Assembly (NCBI GenBank): GCA_023436395.1
Contig: JAEZJJ010000055.1
Coordinates: forward strand, 1-8,230
DNA from: Bacillota bacterium
GTDB lineage: Bacteria; Bacillota; Clostridia; Lachnospirales; Cellulosilyticaceae
Direction: 5' to 3'
Length of the DNA: 8,230 bases
In this document: one piece after another, positions 7,581 to 8,230 of the stretch
Numbering within the stretch: the stretch's first letter is position 1
Layout: each line of letters starts with the position of its first letter
Position numbers and translations under genes: made by a program
Notes under the pieces: generated by a model
Databases searched by the model: none
What the model saw: only the letters and a program-made list of their open reading frames with translations
What the model was told of the DNA's origin: nothing

Positions 7581-7907
7581 CTACTTAGTAAGTTGATAAC
7601 TTTCTGTAATCATTTTCTTAATCTCCTGTTCTGGCACCGTACCATCTAAAATAATGGAATTCCAATGTTTCTTATTCAAATGATAGCCAGGTACTACCGA
7701 AGTATAAACCCCACGCCAAAAATCTCTCCACTCAGGATCACACTTCACATTCACCCATATGTATTCTTCTCTTCTAAAAATCCATGCAAAAACTTTCTTA
7801 TTAGATTGATGCCGCATGACAATACAAGCACTTTTACCAAAGGGCTGGTCTTTGTAAACCTCTGAAAAGGTATTACAATAATCTATTACCTGTTTCTCTT
7901 CTGTCAC
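7581..7907 (-). CDS. YjbR/MmcQ-family (DUF419) protein
   Basis: This is a small cytosolic protein of 108 residues, full length for the family. Family hallmarks are CNTFSEVYKDQPFG (11-24), FAWIFRREEYIWVNVKCDPE (39-58, the conserved lysine-cysteine-aspartate region), and PGYHLNKKHWNSIILDG (73-89), followed by the closing SYQLTK. YjbR proteins have a CyaY-like fold thought to bind DNA through a double-wing arrangement, but no clear cellular role is established. The start is the GTG at 7907, with GGAGG (7916-7920) eight bases upstream. It stands alone: RNA copy B is downstream and on the opposite strand, and an AT-rich gap lies upstream. I see no functional link to the restriction operon. The family call is firm and the function is not known. 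Confidence 0.93.
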   Translation of the reverse strand: MTEEKQVIDYCNTFSEVYKDQPFGKSACIVMRHQSNKKVFAWIFRREEYIWVNVKCDPEWRDFWRGVYTSVVPGYHLNKKHWNSIILDGTVPEQEIKKMITESYQLTK

Positions 7908-8077
7908 ACTATTTTCCTCCTATTTCATCTTTTTTAATCAGATTACTTATTTATAACTTACCATAGTTTATATCCATTTTGATAATTAGCTAATATTATT
8001 TTCTATATTTTTTATATTTTTATTAGGGAATCGTCTTTTTCATCACATATAATAAAGTATAAAGCTAAAACAAATAA

Positions 8078-8185
8078 CTTCCTGAAGCAGAATCACCACA
8101 TCTGGATTCTGAGGAACTGACCGGGTCAGCCAAGTCTCAATCTGTCGTTACAGGTACCTCTGGACTTAAGGAAAATGTTCACTGA
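8078..8185 (+). pseudogene. Probable C-terminal remnant of an IS200/IS605-type tnpB gene
   Basis: A 35-codon frame runs from just after an in-frame TAA (8075-8077) to a TGA (8183-8185) and has no start codon. The encoded tail, including EELTGSAKSQSVVTGTSGLK, has the low-complexity Ser/Thr/Gly character of the variable C-terminal tails of TnpB proteins, which follow the RuvC-like nuclease core. No core motif is present, so at most the last few percent of the gene remains. The stretch is clearly richer in GC than its AT-rich flanks, which suggests transferred DNA. The identification rests on recalled family flavour plus base composition and hairpins, not on a catalytic motif. An unrelated hairpin-rich RNA is the main alternative. 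Any sequence continuing past 8230 is unseen. Confidence 0.35.
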
Positions 8186-8200
8186 TTGCCAGTGTAAAGG
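8088..8200 (+). ncRNA. Hairpin-rich segment, possible omega-RNA-like right end of an IS200/IS605 element
   Basis: Four short hairpins follow one another: 8088-8094 with 8105-8111 (7 pairs), 8117-8121 with 8125-8129 (5 pairs, loop CGG), 8142-8145 with 8150-8153, and 8180-8184 with 8190-8194 (5 pairs). The segment ends GGGAGGCGCTCAA near 8200, after which the sequence turns AT-rich. TnpB guide RNAs overlap the 3' end of tnpB and finish at the element's right end, often at TCAA, so the layout fits. This is inference; the hairpins alone would also suit another small RNA or a transposon end acting only as DNA. Confidence 0.28.
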
Positions 8201-8230
8201 GAGGCGCTCAAATTATAGGTTGTTTGTTCA

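Noticed and set aside
1..8230. CRISPR array or tRNA gene
   Set aside because: No regularly spaced direct repeats and no cloverleaf with a GTTCGA-type T-loop were found on reading either strand.

Overview
The window reads as a low-GC Gram-positive chromosome, most likely a clostridium. The DNA is AT-rich, the Shine-Dalgarno sites are strong (GGAGG and GGGGGA types), and the proteins look firmicute-like. No gene here fixes the species.

Layout, left to right. Positions 15-291 hold a large structured RNA read leftward, with a well-placed promoter at 301-329. A 140-residue unrecognised protein follows at 554-976 (minus strand). Positions 1023-7050 hold a complete type I restriction-modification operon, read leftward as hsdR, hsdM, hsdS with overlapping stop and start codons. 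The unrecognised gene lies just downstream of hsdS. Positions 7051-7252 are a divergent control region. Positions 7253-7477 hold a second copy of the structured RNA, read rightward. A YjbR/MmcQ-family protein follows at 7581-7907 (minus strand). The right edge is a GC-richer patch with small hairpins and a 35-codon open tail, probably a relic of an IS200/IS605-type tnpB right end.

The three Hsd proteins form an EcoKI-like (type IA) system. HsdS recognises a two-part target, HsdM methylates adenine, and HsdR translocates DNA and cuts it when the target is unmethylated. HsdM has an unusual Phe in its SAM-binding motif I.

The strongest signal not explained by protein genes is the pair of RNAs bracketing the restriction operon in opposite orientation. 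Over a 203-nt core they align without a single gap. Every helix and loop has the same length in both copies, most helix sequences differ but still pair, and the loop sequences are conserved. This is evidence for a selected RNA fold. Size and likely host suggest a raiA-like ornate clostridial RNA, but that name is unverified.
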